Origin: UBA6898 sp964463135
GTDB lineage: Bacteria > Nitrospirota > Thermodesulfovibrionia > Thermodesulfovibrionales > UBA6898
DNA: 64,000 nucleotides
Direction: 5' to 3'
NCBI GenBank assembly: GCA_964463135.1
Contig: CAYXBA010000012.1
Coordinates: 1-64,000 of the forward strand
The position numbers and the translations under genes were made by a program. This document shows positions 15,431 through 22,129 of the stretch, piece by piece (position 1 is the stretch's first letter; every line of letters begins with the position of its first letter). The notes below the pieces were generated by a model. That model ran no database searches and had not been told where the DNA came from. It saw only the letters and a program-made list of their open reading frames with translations.

Positions 15431-16315
15431 TCATTGCGTCATATAGATGCTTTCTCGATGAAATCTTAAAAATTCAGGATGAGGTAAGGCATTTTGATTG
15501 GCAGGTATTCTGATTCGCCAATCGCTATTAATCAATTGCCGTAATCTATCGGGGACGATTTCTTTTACAAGTATCTCGTTATTATCAGCAACGGAAATGA
15601 GTCCGTAATCAAACATCCAATGGAAAGTCCGGCTAAGAGCAATCCCATTTCTCACTGAATCAGGTCCATTAAATTTTACTGGCTTAATATGGGCAGCTTC
15701 GATCTCACAATTGCCGCGTTCATTTTTTATGCTTATGCCAGTCATGGCGCAGGTCATATTATATTCTTCCTTGACTACTCGTGAAAAGGCGACTTCTCGG
15801 AATGGCCGTTCAACTAGCTGCTGAATAATCGGTCTATGCGCATTATATTCAATGGTTTCCTCCGCGACCAACTGGGCAACTTCTTGTTCAACTTTGCCGA
15901 GACCAGCTGAAACAATTGCCTGATATTCTTCATCAGGAATATTTCTAACGGCACGGCCGAATGCCCCTCTATTTGTTGAACCATCTGCTTTTTTTAGGCC
16001 ACTTTCGAAGTAATGTGAGCCGACTTTAAAAGGAACCGGTGAAGAGAATTCTGTAAAATTGTCTATAAGCGCATAATAATGATCTTTCATTATCAGGTCA
16101 TTCTTGATATCCGTTACTCTTGCTGTTGCAAAGTAACATTGCCGTCCGGCGCGCCCTGCAGGAGAAGAATCTTCTCGGCGCGGTTCATAGTACACAATCC
16201 AGTCACCAATTGCAGAAGTAGCTTGTCGTAAATATGTTTTTGGGAAATGGTACATCAATTCAGGAAGGTCGTTGTAACTGGGACTTATTTTAGTCGTAAA
16301 GATCGCTTTTGCCAT
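15431..16315 (-). CDS. HNH endonuclease family protein
   Basis: A 294-residue protein with a C-terminal HNH nuclease domain: CAMTGISIKNERGNCEIEAAHIKPV, followed by VRNGIALSRTFHWMFDYGLI (the H-N-H pattern AAHI, NGIAL, HWMFD). The first 190 residues are a separate domain of unknown fold with aromatic-rich sequence (GDWIVYYEPRR), possibly a recognition domain. The start at 16315 (MAKAIF) is 2 nt after the stop of the upstream gene. It is probably part of a restriction or defence island. Confidence 0.8.
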   Translation of the reverse strand: MAKAIFTTKISPSYNDLPELMYHFPKTYLRQATSAIGDWIVYYEPRREDSSPAGRAGRQCYFATARVTDIKNDLIMKDHYYALIDNFTEFSSPVPFKVGSHYFESGLKKADGSTNRGAFGRAVRNIPDEEYQAIVSAGLGKVEQEVAQLVAEETIEYNAHRPIIQQLVERPFREVAFSRVVKEEYNMTCAMTGISIKNERGNCEIEAAHIKPVKFNGPDSVRNGIALSRTFHWMFDYGLISVADNNEILVKEIVPDRLRQLINSDWRIRIPANQNALPHPEFLRFHRESIYMTQ

Positions 16316-16317
16316 GA

Positions 16318-16731
16318 TCAATCGTTCGAGCGCTGGCCACACAAGCCGATTTTCTCTTTTAAGGAGTGAGCATTAGATATGCAAGGCCACCAACCTTTTC
16401 GCTTAGCGAGTTTACATTGCTCAACGAATTCCTTGATGGAGCGGCCTCTTGAATCATTAACATCTTCGTCGGTTGCTTCTAATGAGTCATATTCGTGAAA
16501 GAAATGATCATCTTCTGAAAAAGGATAGTCGCCGATAAAAAGAAAAACGTCAGGGATCTCGACCTGTGAGGCAACAAAATACATTTGCTCTTCAAAGCAT
16601 GCCGTGAGCTCTTCTTCAATTTCTTTCAAAATACGCACGTCCTGATTCGAGAATATAACCGAACCCCACTTTTTATAATTAGAGGCGTCTCTGTAAAGGT
16701 GATTCAATCGGACATTCTTTTGAATGTTCAC
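16318..16731 (-). CDS. Hypothetical protein upstream of the HNH gene
   Basis: A 137-residue acidic protein I do not recognise. It reads (M)NIQKNVRLNHLYRDASNYKK, then VIFSNQDVRILKEIEEELTA and FFHEYDSLEATDEDVNDSRG. The GTG at 16731 is preferred because TTTGGAGG lies 8 nt upstream; the open frame begins at 16746 inside that site. It ends 2 nt before the HNH gene, so the two are coupled and the product may be a partner of that nuclease. Confidence 0.6.
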   Translation of the reverse strand: MNIQKNVRLNHLYRDASNYKKWGSVIFSNQDVRILKEIEEELTACFEEQMYFVASQVEIPDVFLFIGDYPFSEDDHFFHEYDSLEATDEDVNDSRGRSIKEFVEQCKLAKRKGWWPCISNAHSLKEKIGLCGQRSND

Positions 16732-16761
16732 GGGAAAAACCTCCAAATCTCAAAGCCATGC

Positions 16762-17532
16762 TCATTTCTTAAACACATTTTTATAATGATACTCCAAAAA
16801 ATCAGGCTGCGGGTGGAATCTATCTGGCAGGTTTATTGTGCTGCCTTCAAGATCGCCGAACTGCCGTCCGTAATAGTCTTTACGAAGGTTGGCCTTTAAG
16901 GTCTTGGAAAGCATTACCCTGTAATCCGGAGTTATTCCGAGGTAGCCCTTATCGAAACACTTATCGTATAAAGGGGAAAGGCATATGCCGTTATGGGGGT
17001 CCAGTCTTTCTTTTGCAAACTTTGCCCATGGCATGATGTGGCTTGCAATCAGGAGGTCAGGGATATCGATCCCGGAGATGGCGCACTTATTGTTGTAGAT
17101 CGACAAGATCACCTTCCTAAAGAACTCCTGATTGACCCTTGCCTTGACCTCTGTTGTCCGGTATTCTCCTTTTTTATCTCCGATATCTTCGAGCACTGGC
17201 TTAAATTTCTTCTCGATAGTTGTCTTCTGTTTTGCTGCGAGGATCTGCTCGCTTTCGAATATCAGTCCATCCCAATTACTGGTAAACTCATCCCATATTT
17301 TTTTGTCGAGTTTGCTGGTGTTTTGCATGCCCTTTATTCCGCGCGCTTTATGATAAGGATCGAAGCTTGCGAAATTCGAGAGTTTCAGTGCGAGCGAGTT
17401 GGGTGTTCTGTATATGAGTTTTGCGAGTTCAATAATCTTGGGATTTCGGTTGTGAAATGTGCCATACGGAATTTTACAGTAGAGATTGAAGGCAAGTATT
17501 GTCTCTTCTCTTGTCCAGTTCCTTCTTTCCAT
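16762..17532 (-). CDS. HNH endonuclease, putative restriction-type
   Basis: A 256-residue protein with an HNH core near the C-terminus: CAISGIDIPDLLIASHIMPW, then NGICLSPLYDKCFDKGYLGI. It matches the putative-restriction-enzyme HNH_2 class. The N-terminal 110 residues start WTREETILAFNLYCKIPYGT, a helix-turn-helix-like region that occurs with such nucleases and may bind DNA. It lies 30 nt ahead of the orphan gene at 16731 and 5 nt after the gene at 17538. Confidence 0.85.
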   Translation of the reverse strand: MERRNWTREETILAFNLYCKIPYGTFHNRNPKIIELAKLIYRTPNSLALKLSNFASFDPYHKARGIKGMQNTSKLDKKIWDEFTSNWDGLIFESEQILAAKQKTTIEKKFKPVLEDIGDKKGEYRTTEVKARVNQEFFRKVILSIYNNKCAISGIDIPDLLIASHIMPWAKFAKERLDPHNGICLSPLYDKCFDKGYLGITPDYRVMLSKTLKANLRKDYYGRQFGDLEGSTINLPDRFHPQPDFLEYHYKNVFKK

Positions 17533-17537
17533 AGCTA

Positions 17538-18176
17538 TTAAAAGTATGCCACAATTTTGCGTATCTGGGCTATCTGACTGTTAAGCACCGCTACTTGTCG
17601 CGCATAATGGCACGACAAGTGATACATTTGATAGATGGTCTGGCCGTTTTTCGTCAATAATACCGCAAGATTGTCACCCATCCTCTCTGTTTTTCGACGC
17701 AGCCATGGGAACAGTTTGCCTTGCCGCATCAAAGTAATGACTCTGGAAGGGGCAAAGATATAACGAGCTGAACCGCGCTCAATAATGGTCCGTAGTTTTT
17801 CCAGGTGTTCTGTTGATAGATCTTTGACTGTCAGGGGACTGCGACCCACGGTCGGGAGATGCAAGAGTTCAACGAAGGATACCATATCAGCGTGCTCTGG
17901 TCCGAAGCCGATCTTGGCAAATTTGTCGTGATACTTTTTACCGCTCCCTTTGTAGTGCGGTAGCCTGAATGGATGATGCAGCCCTGTTCTGCGCCAGAAA
18001 TTCGGCCCCGATGCAAGATAATCAAAGATCTCAGGAAGGGACTGCTCGATGTCGGGTGCATAGTTTGCGTCCAGTCCGATGAAAAGGAATCGCGCCTCAG
18101 AAGGATTACATCCTTGCCAAGGCTTTTCTCTGAAGAAAGCAGCAAGTTTTTCTGATGGATGCAGTGTGTATGGCAT
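17538..18176 (-). CDS. Hypothetical protein, uracil-DNA-glycosylase-like start
   Basis: A 212-residue soluble protein. Near residue 30, RFLFIGLDANYAPDIEQSLP resembles the first motif of the uracil-DNA glycosylase superfamily (strand followed by GxDxxx), and HLSCHYAR occurs near the end. The catalytic signature cannot be confirmed, so the call stays tentative. The gene sits between the broken vsr and the HNH genes, in the same direction, which suggests DNA repair or restriction context. Confidence 0.45.
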   Translation of the reverse strand: MPYTLHPSEKLAAFFREKPWQGCNPSEARFLFIGLDANYAPDIEQSLPEIFDYLASGPNFWRRTGLHHPFRLPHYKGSGKKYHDKFAKIGFGPEHADMVSFVELLHLPTVGRSPLTVKDLSTEHLEKLRTIIERGSARYIFAPSRVITLMRQGKLFPWLRRKTERMGDNLAVLLTKNGQTIYQMYHLSCHYARQVAVLNSQIAQIRKIVAYF

Positions 18177-18188
18177 GACGCTTACATG

Positions 18189-18359
18189 TCACTGCTGGGA
18201 AACGAGGTCTGGTTTGCCCGGTAACGTCTTGTCATGCAGTTTGTATCTGAAGCCCTTTGAAAACAAGAACTTTCTGACAAGGAGTTCCGGCCTGGTGTCC
18301 TTGCTCCTGATCCGCGACATGTTGAAGCTTCTGGTCTTCCTGTCATGAACATCAGCCAT
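18189..18359 (-). pseudogene. vsr: Truncated very-short-patch-repair endonuclease (Vsr), N-terminal 56 aa
   Basis: The frame starts at ATG 18359 after AGGGAA and reads MADVHDRKTRSFNMSRIRSK, then DTRPELLVRKFL, FRYKLHDK and PGKPDLV, where Vsr N-termini have closely similar sequence. It then ends SQQ-stop at 18189. Vsr proteins are about 130-150 residues and carry the catalytic Asp and zinc-binding CFWHGH segment further on; all of that is missing. The neighbour at 18176 begins 12 nt later in the same direction, so the 3' part was probably lost by deletion or insertion. No dcm-type methyltransferase lies nearby. Confidence 0.8.
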
Positions 18360-18434
18360 TTCAAATATTCCCTATCTATATCTTTGCCCATATTACACCG
18401 GCAGTGAGCGTTGATTGAACTGAAAAGCATACAT

Positions 18435-19475
18435 TCATTCACCCAGTCTCTTTTGCATTTCTATCTCCTGCTTTTCACGCAGCAGTTCTTTCTTCAGCTC
18501 GTCTTCTGATGGCAGATAGAGCTTATACCGTGAGGCGAATATGCGCTTATTGCCTTCCGGCAGGGTATAGCGCACGACAGCGTCGCTTTTGTCTGCGCAA
18601 AGGACAATGCCGATGGGTGGATTTTCACCTTCTGCCATCATCTCCCGCTGGTAGTAGTTGACATACATCTGCATCTGGCCGAGGTCCTGATGGGTAATCT
18701 CGCCGACCTTCAGGTCGATCAGAACGAAACTGCGGGTCAACCGGTTGTAGAATACGAGGTCTATAAAAAAATGCCGCCCGTCGAGCGTTACACGCTGCTG
18801 GCGTGCCACAAATGCAAAGCCCTTTCCCAGTTCAAGCAGAAAGTGCTGTAGTTTGTCGATAAGCGCCTGTTCAAGATCCTTTTCGAAAAAACGATCAGCC
18901 TGCGGGATGCCGGTAAATTCAAGCACATACGGGTCTTTTACGAGGTCAGTAGGTGAGGTGATTTCCTGCCCTTTCTTCGCCAGCTTCATGACACCCTTCT
19001 TGTCGCGGCTCAGAGACAGCCGTTCAAACAGAAGAGAGTTGATCTGCCGCTCAAGTTCCCTTGTAGACCAGCGGGCATTGACTGCTTCAATTTCATAGAA
19101 TGCGCGAGCTTCGGGTTTCTCCACCCGTAAAAGGAGACGGTAGTGGGTCCAGGATAATTCTGAACGCAGTGCGTTCATTTTTGGATAGGCAACGTAAAAG
19201 CTTCTCATAAACCAAAGGTTGCGTTCGTCAAAGCCTTTACCAAACTCGGCAGAAAGTTTTCGAGAGAGACTGGCTATAATCTTCTTGCCATACTCTGCCC
19301 GGCTCTGCCCTTTCTGTTCCTCTGTTATGATTATACGGCCGATCTCCCAGTAGCTCACTACCATCGCGGAATTGACCGCCTGCCACGCCTTATTGCGGGC
19401 CTCAGAGAGTATGACCTTAACCCGCTCAAATATGACATCGAGATTATTGGTGCGCTTGTTTATTGACATTGCCAT
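18435..19475 (-). CDS. DUF1016 / YhcG-type PD-(D/E)xK nuclease
   Basis: A 346-residue cytoplasmic protein of the YhcG family. The N-terminal DUF1016_N domain (about 15-140) includes VVSYWEIGRIIITEEQKGQS and SRKLSAEFGKGFDERNLWFM. The C-terminal nuclease domain has FFIDLVFYNRLTRSFVLIDL, the PD-(D/E)xK D and D-x-K equivalents (IDLVF, LIDLKVG). Such genes are typical passengers of restriction islands, sometimes beside type I systems. Their function is unproven. No ribosome-binding site is obvious before ATG 19475; MSINKR two codons later is an alternative. Confidence 0.9.
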   Translation of the reverse strand: MAMSINKRTNNLDVIFERVKVILSEARNKAWQAVNSAMVVSYWEIGRIIITEEQKGQSRAEYGKKIIASLSRKLSAEFGKGFDERNLWFMRSFYVAYPKMNALRSELSWTHYRLLLRVEKPEARAFYEIEAVNARWSTRELERQINSLLFERLSLSRDKKGVMKLAKKGQEITSPTDLVKDPYVLEFTGIPQADRFFEKDLEQALIDKLQHFLLELGKGFAFVARQQRVTLDGRHFFIDLVFYNRLTRSFVLIDLKVGEITHQDLGQMQMYVNYYQREMMAEGENPPIGIVLCADKSDAVVRYTLPEGNKRIFASRYKLYLPSEDELKKELLREKQEIEMQKRLGE

Positions 19476-19743
19476 AATTTTACCCTTTTATTATTCAGAA
19501 AGTCCCTTGTGTCCATGCCGGAAACAAGCGTCATATTCCGGAAAATGGAATCAGAAGTTTTTCCCCCTGACTCTCACAACCCGCTTTTGCCGATCAGTTT
19601 CTCACTTTGCACAGACCGCCTGGCAGATCAGCTCCTCATCACCGGCGATAACGGCAGTAATGCGTGATCAGGGATGCGTAATGAGTGAGAGCCGTTGAAG
19701 TAAGGCTTTGCCATAGGCAGCCCGTTTCTTCCCTGAGGGCCTG

Positions 19744-20658
19744 TCAGATCTCGACGATGCGGGTGCTGATCTCGATTGCTGCCTCTGCTCCCTGGCCGGC
19801 AGAGATGATCGCCTGTGAATGGCCTGCCCTGAGCGACCCCACCACAAAGAGGCCGGGGATGCTCGACTCGCCGGTGCTGTTCGTCACGATCTTGAACCCC
19901 TCAGTGTCGCGCTCAGGGTCGAGTTCTCCGAGGTAGTCATCATTGAGCGTGATCCCGCCCCATCCGAGGATCACCTCGCAGGGGATGACGCGGCCGTCAG
20001 CCATGCGCACACCCTTGAGCTTTGTCTCACCCAGCAGTTCCTCTGGCCGCCCCTCGACCAGGCCGATCCCCTCGTCTTCCAGCAGCGTCCGGTAGACCTG
20101 GTTGAGTGTGAACCCATGGGCAATGAATGTTATGTCTTTGGTGTACATCTGCTTCATGCCGACGCTCAGACGCACGCCGTTGATCGTGCGGTCGATGACC
20201 AGCAGCTTTTTGCCGGTGGTGCGGTACCCGTCACAGATCATGCAGGTGTAGTAGTAATGGCCGAAGAAGCGGGCGAGGTTCCTGAACGGCGCAAGCGTCT
20301 CTCTGGCGCCTGAGGCAGCGATCACGTATCTTGAGCGATAGGTCCTGCCGACTGCCAGCACCTCGAACTGCCCTTCATGGCCTGAGACGCGCTCAACTTT
20401 TGCGTTTTCAACCATTACCCCAAAGTTTTTCACCTGAGCAATGCCGGTCTCGAGCAGGGCAGGGCCGGTCACGACCGGAAGGCCGAGGTAGTTCTCGATA
20501 TGCTTTGCATACCCTGTCCTGCCTCCGGGGATCTGGAACAGGAGTACGCGGAAGTTGTACCTGCCGAGGTGGATGCAGGCCTGCAGGCCGCCCGGTCCGC
20601 CGCCGATCACAATGCAGTCGAAGAGTTCACTGCTGCTTGTGCTGTCTGTCTGTTCCAT
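19744..20658 (-). CDS. Thioredoxin-reductase-like flavoprotein
   Basis: A 304-residue FAD protein of the thioredoxin reductase family. The FAD site VIGGGPGGLQACI is near residue 15 and the redox-active pair CMICDG at about 135. The C-terminal FAD motif has GLFVVGSLRAGHSQAIISAG, with SLRAGHSQ near the usual GDV(R)xxxxRQ position. The second nucleotide loop, usually GGGxSA, is replaced by LLVIDRTINGVRLS, so NADPH is probably not the electron donor. Ferredoxin-dependent or substrate-specific variants of the family have such changes. AAAGGAG precedes the ATG. Confidence 0.82.
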   Translation of the reverse strand: MEQTDSTSSSELFDCIVIGGGPGGLQACIHLGRYNFRVLLFQIPGGRTGYAKHIENYLGLPVVTGPALLETGIAQVKNFGVMVENAKVERVSGHEGQFEVLAVGRTYRSRYVIAASGARETLAPFRNLARFFGHYYYTCMICDGYRTTGKKLLVIDRTINGVRLSVGMKQMYTKDITFIAHGFTLNQVYRTLLEDEGIGLVEGRPEELLGETKLKGVRMADGRVIPCEVILGWGGITLNDDYLGELDPERDTEGFKIVTNSTGESSIPGLFVVGSLRAGHSQAIISAGQGAEAAIEISTRIVEI

Positions 20659-20689
20659 CGCAACTCCTTTTTATTAGAGGCCGTGAAGT

Positions 20690-20765
20690 GCCCGCCACAG
20701 TCCGCACTCGGGCGGATTCGCCGAGGAGAACGGGTCCGCCTGAGGCGGATAAATCGTGAGGCGTA
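20690..20765. repeat. GC-rich intergenic repeat, copy 1
   Basis: About 75 bp, GCCCGCCACAGTCCGCACTC to AATCGTGAGGCGT, almost the same as copy 2 at 21221. It contains TCCGCC-TGA-GGCGGA, able to form a hairpin. The two copies flank the dodecin gene. Confidence 0.85.
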
Positions 20766-20846
20766 AAGCGTAAAGTGAAAAAGAGCAGAACGTGAGTCGT
20801 GAAGAGTAAGCAACCGATACGTCTCAAACTCCTTCGCCGCATGCAT

Positions 20847-20881
20847 ACAGAGAGGGCTGCCAGCGAGGCAGCCCTCTCTGT
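20847..20881. terminator. 15-bp perfect hairpin after the dodecin gene
   Basis: ACAGAGAGGGCTGCC and its exact complement surround the loop AGCGA. It is 24 nt beyond the dodecin stop codon. No T-run follows on either strand, so it may work as a bidirectional transcription stop or as RNA 3'-end protection rather than as a standard intrinsic terminator. Confidence 0.6.
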
Positions 20882-20904
20882 GTTGAATAATGTGCCCGGG
20901 ATCT

Positions 20905-21117
20905 TTACTTTCCGTGATATTTGAAGGAGAGTTTTACCTTTGCCCGGTATGCTGTTATCTTGCCGTCCTCGATATGCATATCGAGCTTCTCAACCTCTGC
21001 AACGCGCAGGTCCTTGAGGGTCTTGGATGCCATCTTGACCGCAGCTGCTGCAGCCTTTTCCCATGATTCTGTGCTTGTTCCCACCAGTTCGATCACTTTG
21101 TACACACTTTCAGGCAT
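20905..21117 (-). CDS. Dodecin flavin-binding protein
   Basis: A 70-residue dodecin, which forms a hollow dodecamer that stores flavin. It matches the family along its full length: VYKVIELVGTSTESWEKAAA with the flavin-stacking Trp, then AEVEKLDMHIEDGKITAYRA and VKLSFKY. The ATG at 21117 follows AAGGAG; the longer frame to 21174 is not supported. It stands between two GC-rich repeat copies and ends close to a strong hairpin. Confidence 0.93.
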   Translation of the reverse strand: MPESVYKVIELVGTSTESWEKAAAAAVKMASKTLKDLRVAEVEKLDMHIEDGKITAYRAKVKLSFKYHGK

Positions 21118-21220
21118 GGTCTGCTCCTTCCGGCGCATCTTCCCGGCCGAAGATGCCGGATGCGCCCGGTCCAATATTTATGGTGACGGCAAGGCCGCCG
21201 TATTCAAAGCTCTGTGAATC

Positions 21221-21294
21221 GCCCGCCACGGTCCGCACTCGGGCGGATTCGCCGAGGAGAACGGGTCCGCTGAGGCGGATGAATCGTGAAGCGT
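21221..21294. repeat. GC-rich intergenic repeat, copy 2
   Basis: Near-identical to copy 1 at 20690 in the same orientation, with one missing C in the TCCGC-TGAGGCGGA hairpin. Confidence 0.85.
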
Positions 21295-21311
21295 GTACAG
21301 AGTAAAAGCTG

Positions 21312-21836
21312 CTAGTTCTTCTCCTGTGGTGCGTAATGCTTTTTTACATCGCTCAGGATGTCCTGCTTCAGCTTTTCGAGCTCTTTCCTGAAGGTCTCAT
21401 TCGCCAGCACCCGCTTGGACAGGGCATTGACCCGTGAGGAGACCGTGTCATGCATAAGCTCACCGACCTGCTCTATCTGCTGGCTGATCGCCTCCTGGGT
21501 ATTGACTGCAGACTCAATGAGCCGTTCGATCTGTGCGTTGTTGTCCGCCAGCCGCTGGTCTATGGAGTCAAGGACCGTGAGCAGCTGATCGAGCTTGTCT
21601 GATGTCTGTTTGGTCGAGACCGCGGTAAGCTGTGAAGGGTCTGCCATCTGTCCCTCGCATACTCCCGGTCTGCCCGGTTCTTTGGATGGTATCCACCGGC
21701 CGAGACAGATAACCGTGCCCAGGCCTCCGCCGATAACGGTATATCCTCCAATGTCCTGTGTTTGTGCCTGAGCGAAAGGTGCGCAGATGATACATAAGGC
21801 AAGCCAGACTGCAGTGCCACATATGAACCGCTTCAC
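21312..21836 (-). CDS. Exported coiled-coil protein
   Basis: A 174-residue secreted protein of unknown function. The GTG at 21836 is preferred: it has AGGAGGAACT directly upstream and gives a clean signal peptide, (M)KRFICGTAVWLALCIICAPF then AQA. ATGs at 21866 and 21893 would add a long polar leader. After a short glycine-rich segment (GGYTVIGGGLGTVICLGRW), residues about 65-170 form amphipathic helices with heptad character (LDQLLTVLDSIDQRLADNNA). It is probably periplasmic. Confidence 0.65.
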   Translation of the reverse strand: MKRFICGTAVWLALCIICAPFAQAQTQDIGGYTVIGGGLGTVICLGRWIPSKEPGRPGVCEGQMADPSQLTAVSTKQTSDKLDQLLTVLDSIDQRLADNNAQIERLIESAVNTQEAISQQIEQVGELMHDTVSSRVNALSKRVLANETFRKELEKLKQDILSDVKKHYAPQEKN

Positions 21837-22129
21837 AGTTCCTCCTGTAATAGTATGGATTGACATAGGTCCTCTTCTCTCTTCCTGAACCATTTATAGC
21901 ACAGAACCGGCAACTTGTCATTATCAGCCTCTGCCGATGCAGGCATCATTTTTTCCGGGGGCGGGAAAATAAGCAGGGAAATATTATCAGGTATTGTTAT
22001 ATGCTAATATAAATTATTAATGCCTTATAATCAGAGCAGGCAGGCAGGCTAATATTAAAAATTCAGACAGAGGAGTGAAAAGATACTGAGCATGCGTTTG
22101 AAGAGCCATTGTCACGGGTCAGGCAAGAG

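Noticed and set aside
18182..18442. 86-residue minus-strand frame
   Set aside because: It is out of frame with the clear Vsr-like reading at 18189-18359 and has no homology pattern.
19476..19743. Gene in the 268-bp gap after the DUF1016 gene
   Set aside because: Only short frames without ribosome-binding sites; the gap has intergenic repeat-like words and nothing else I can support.
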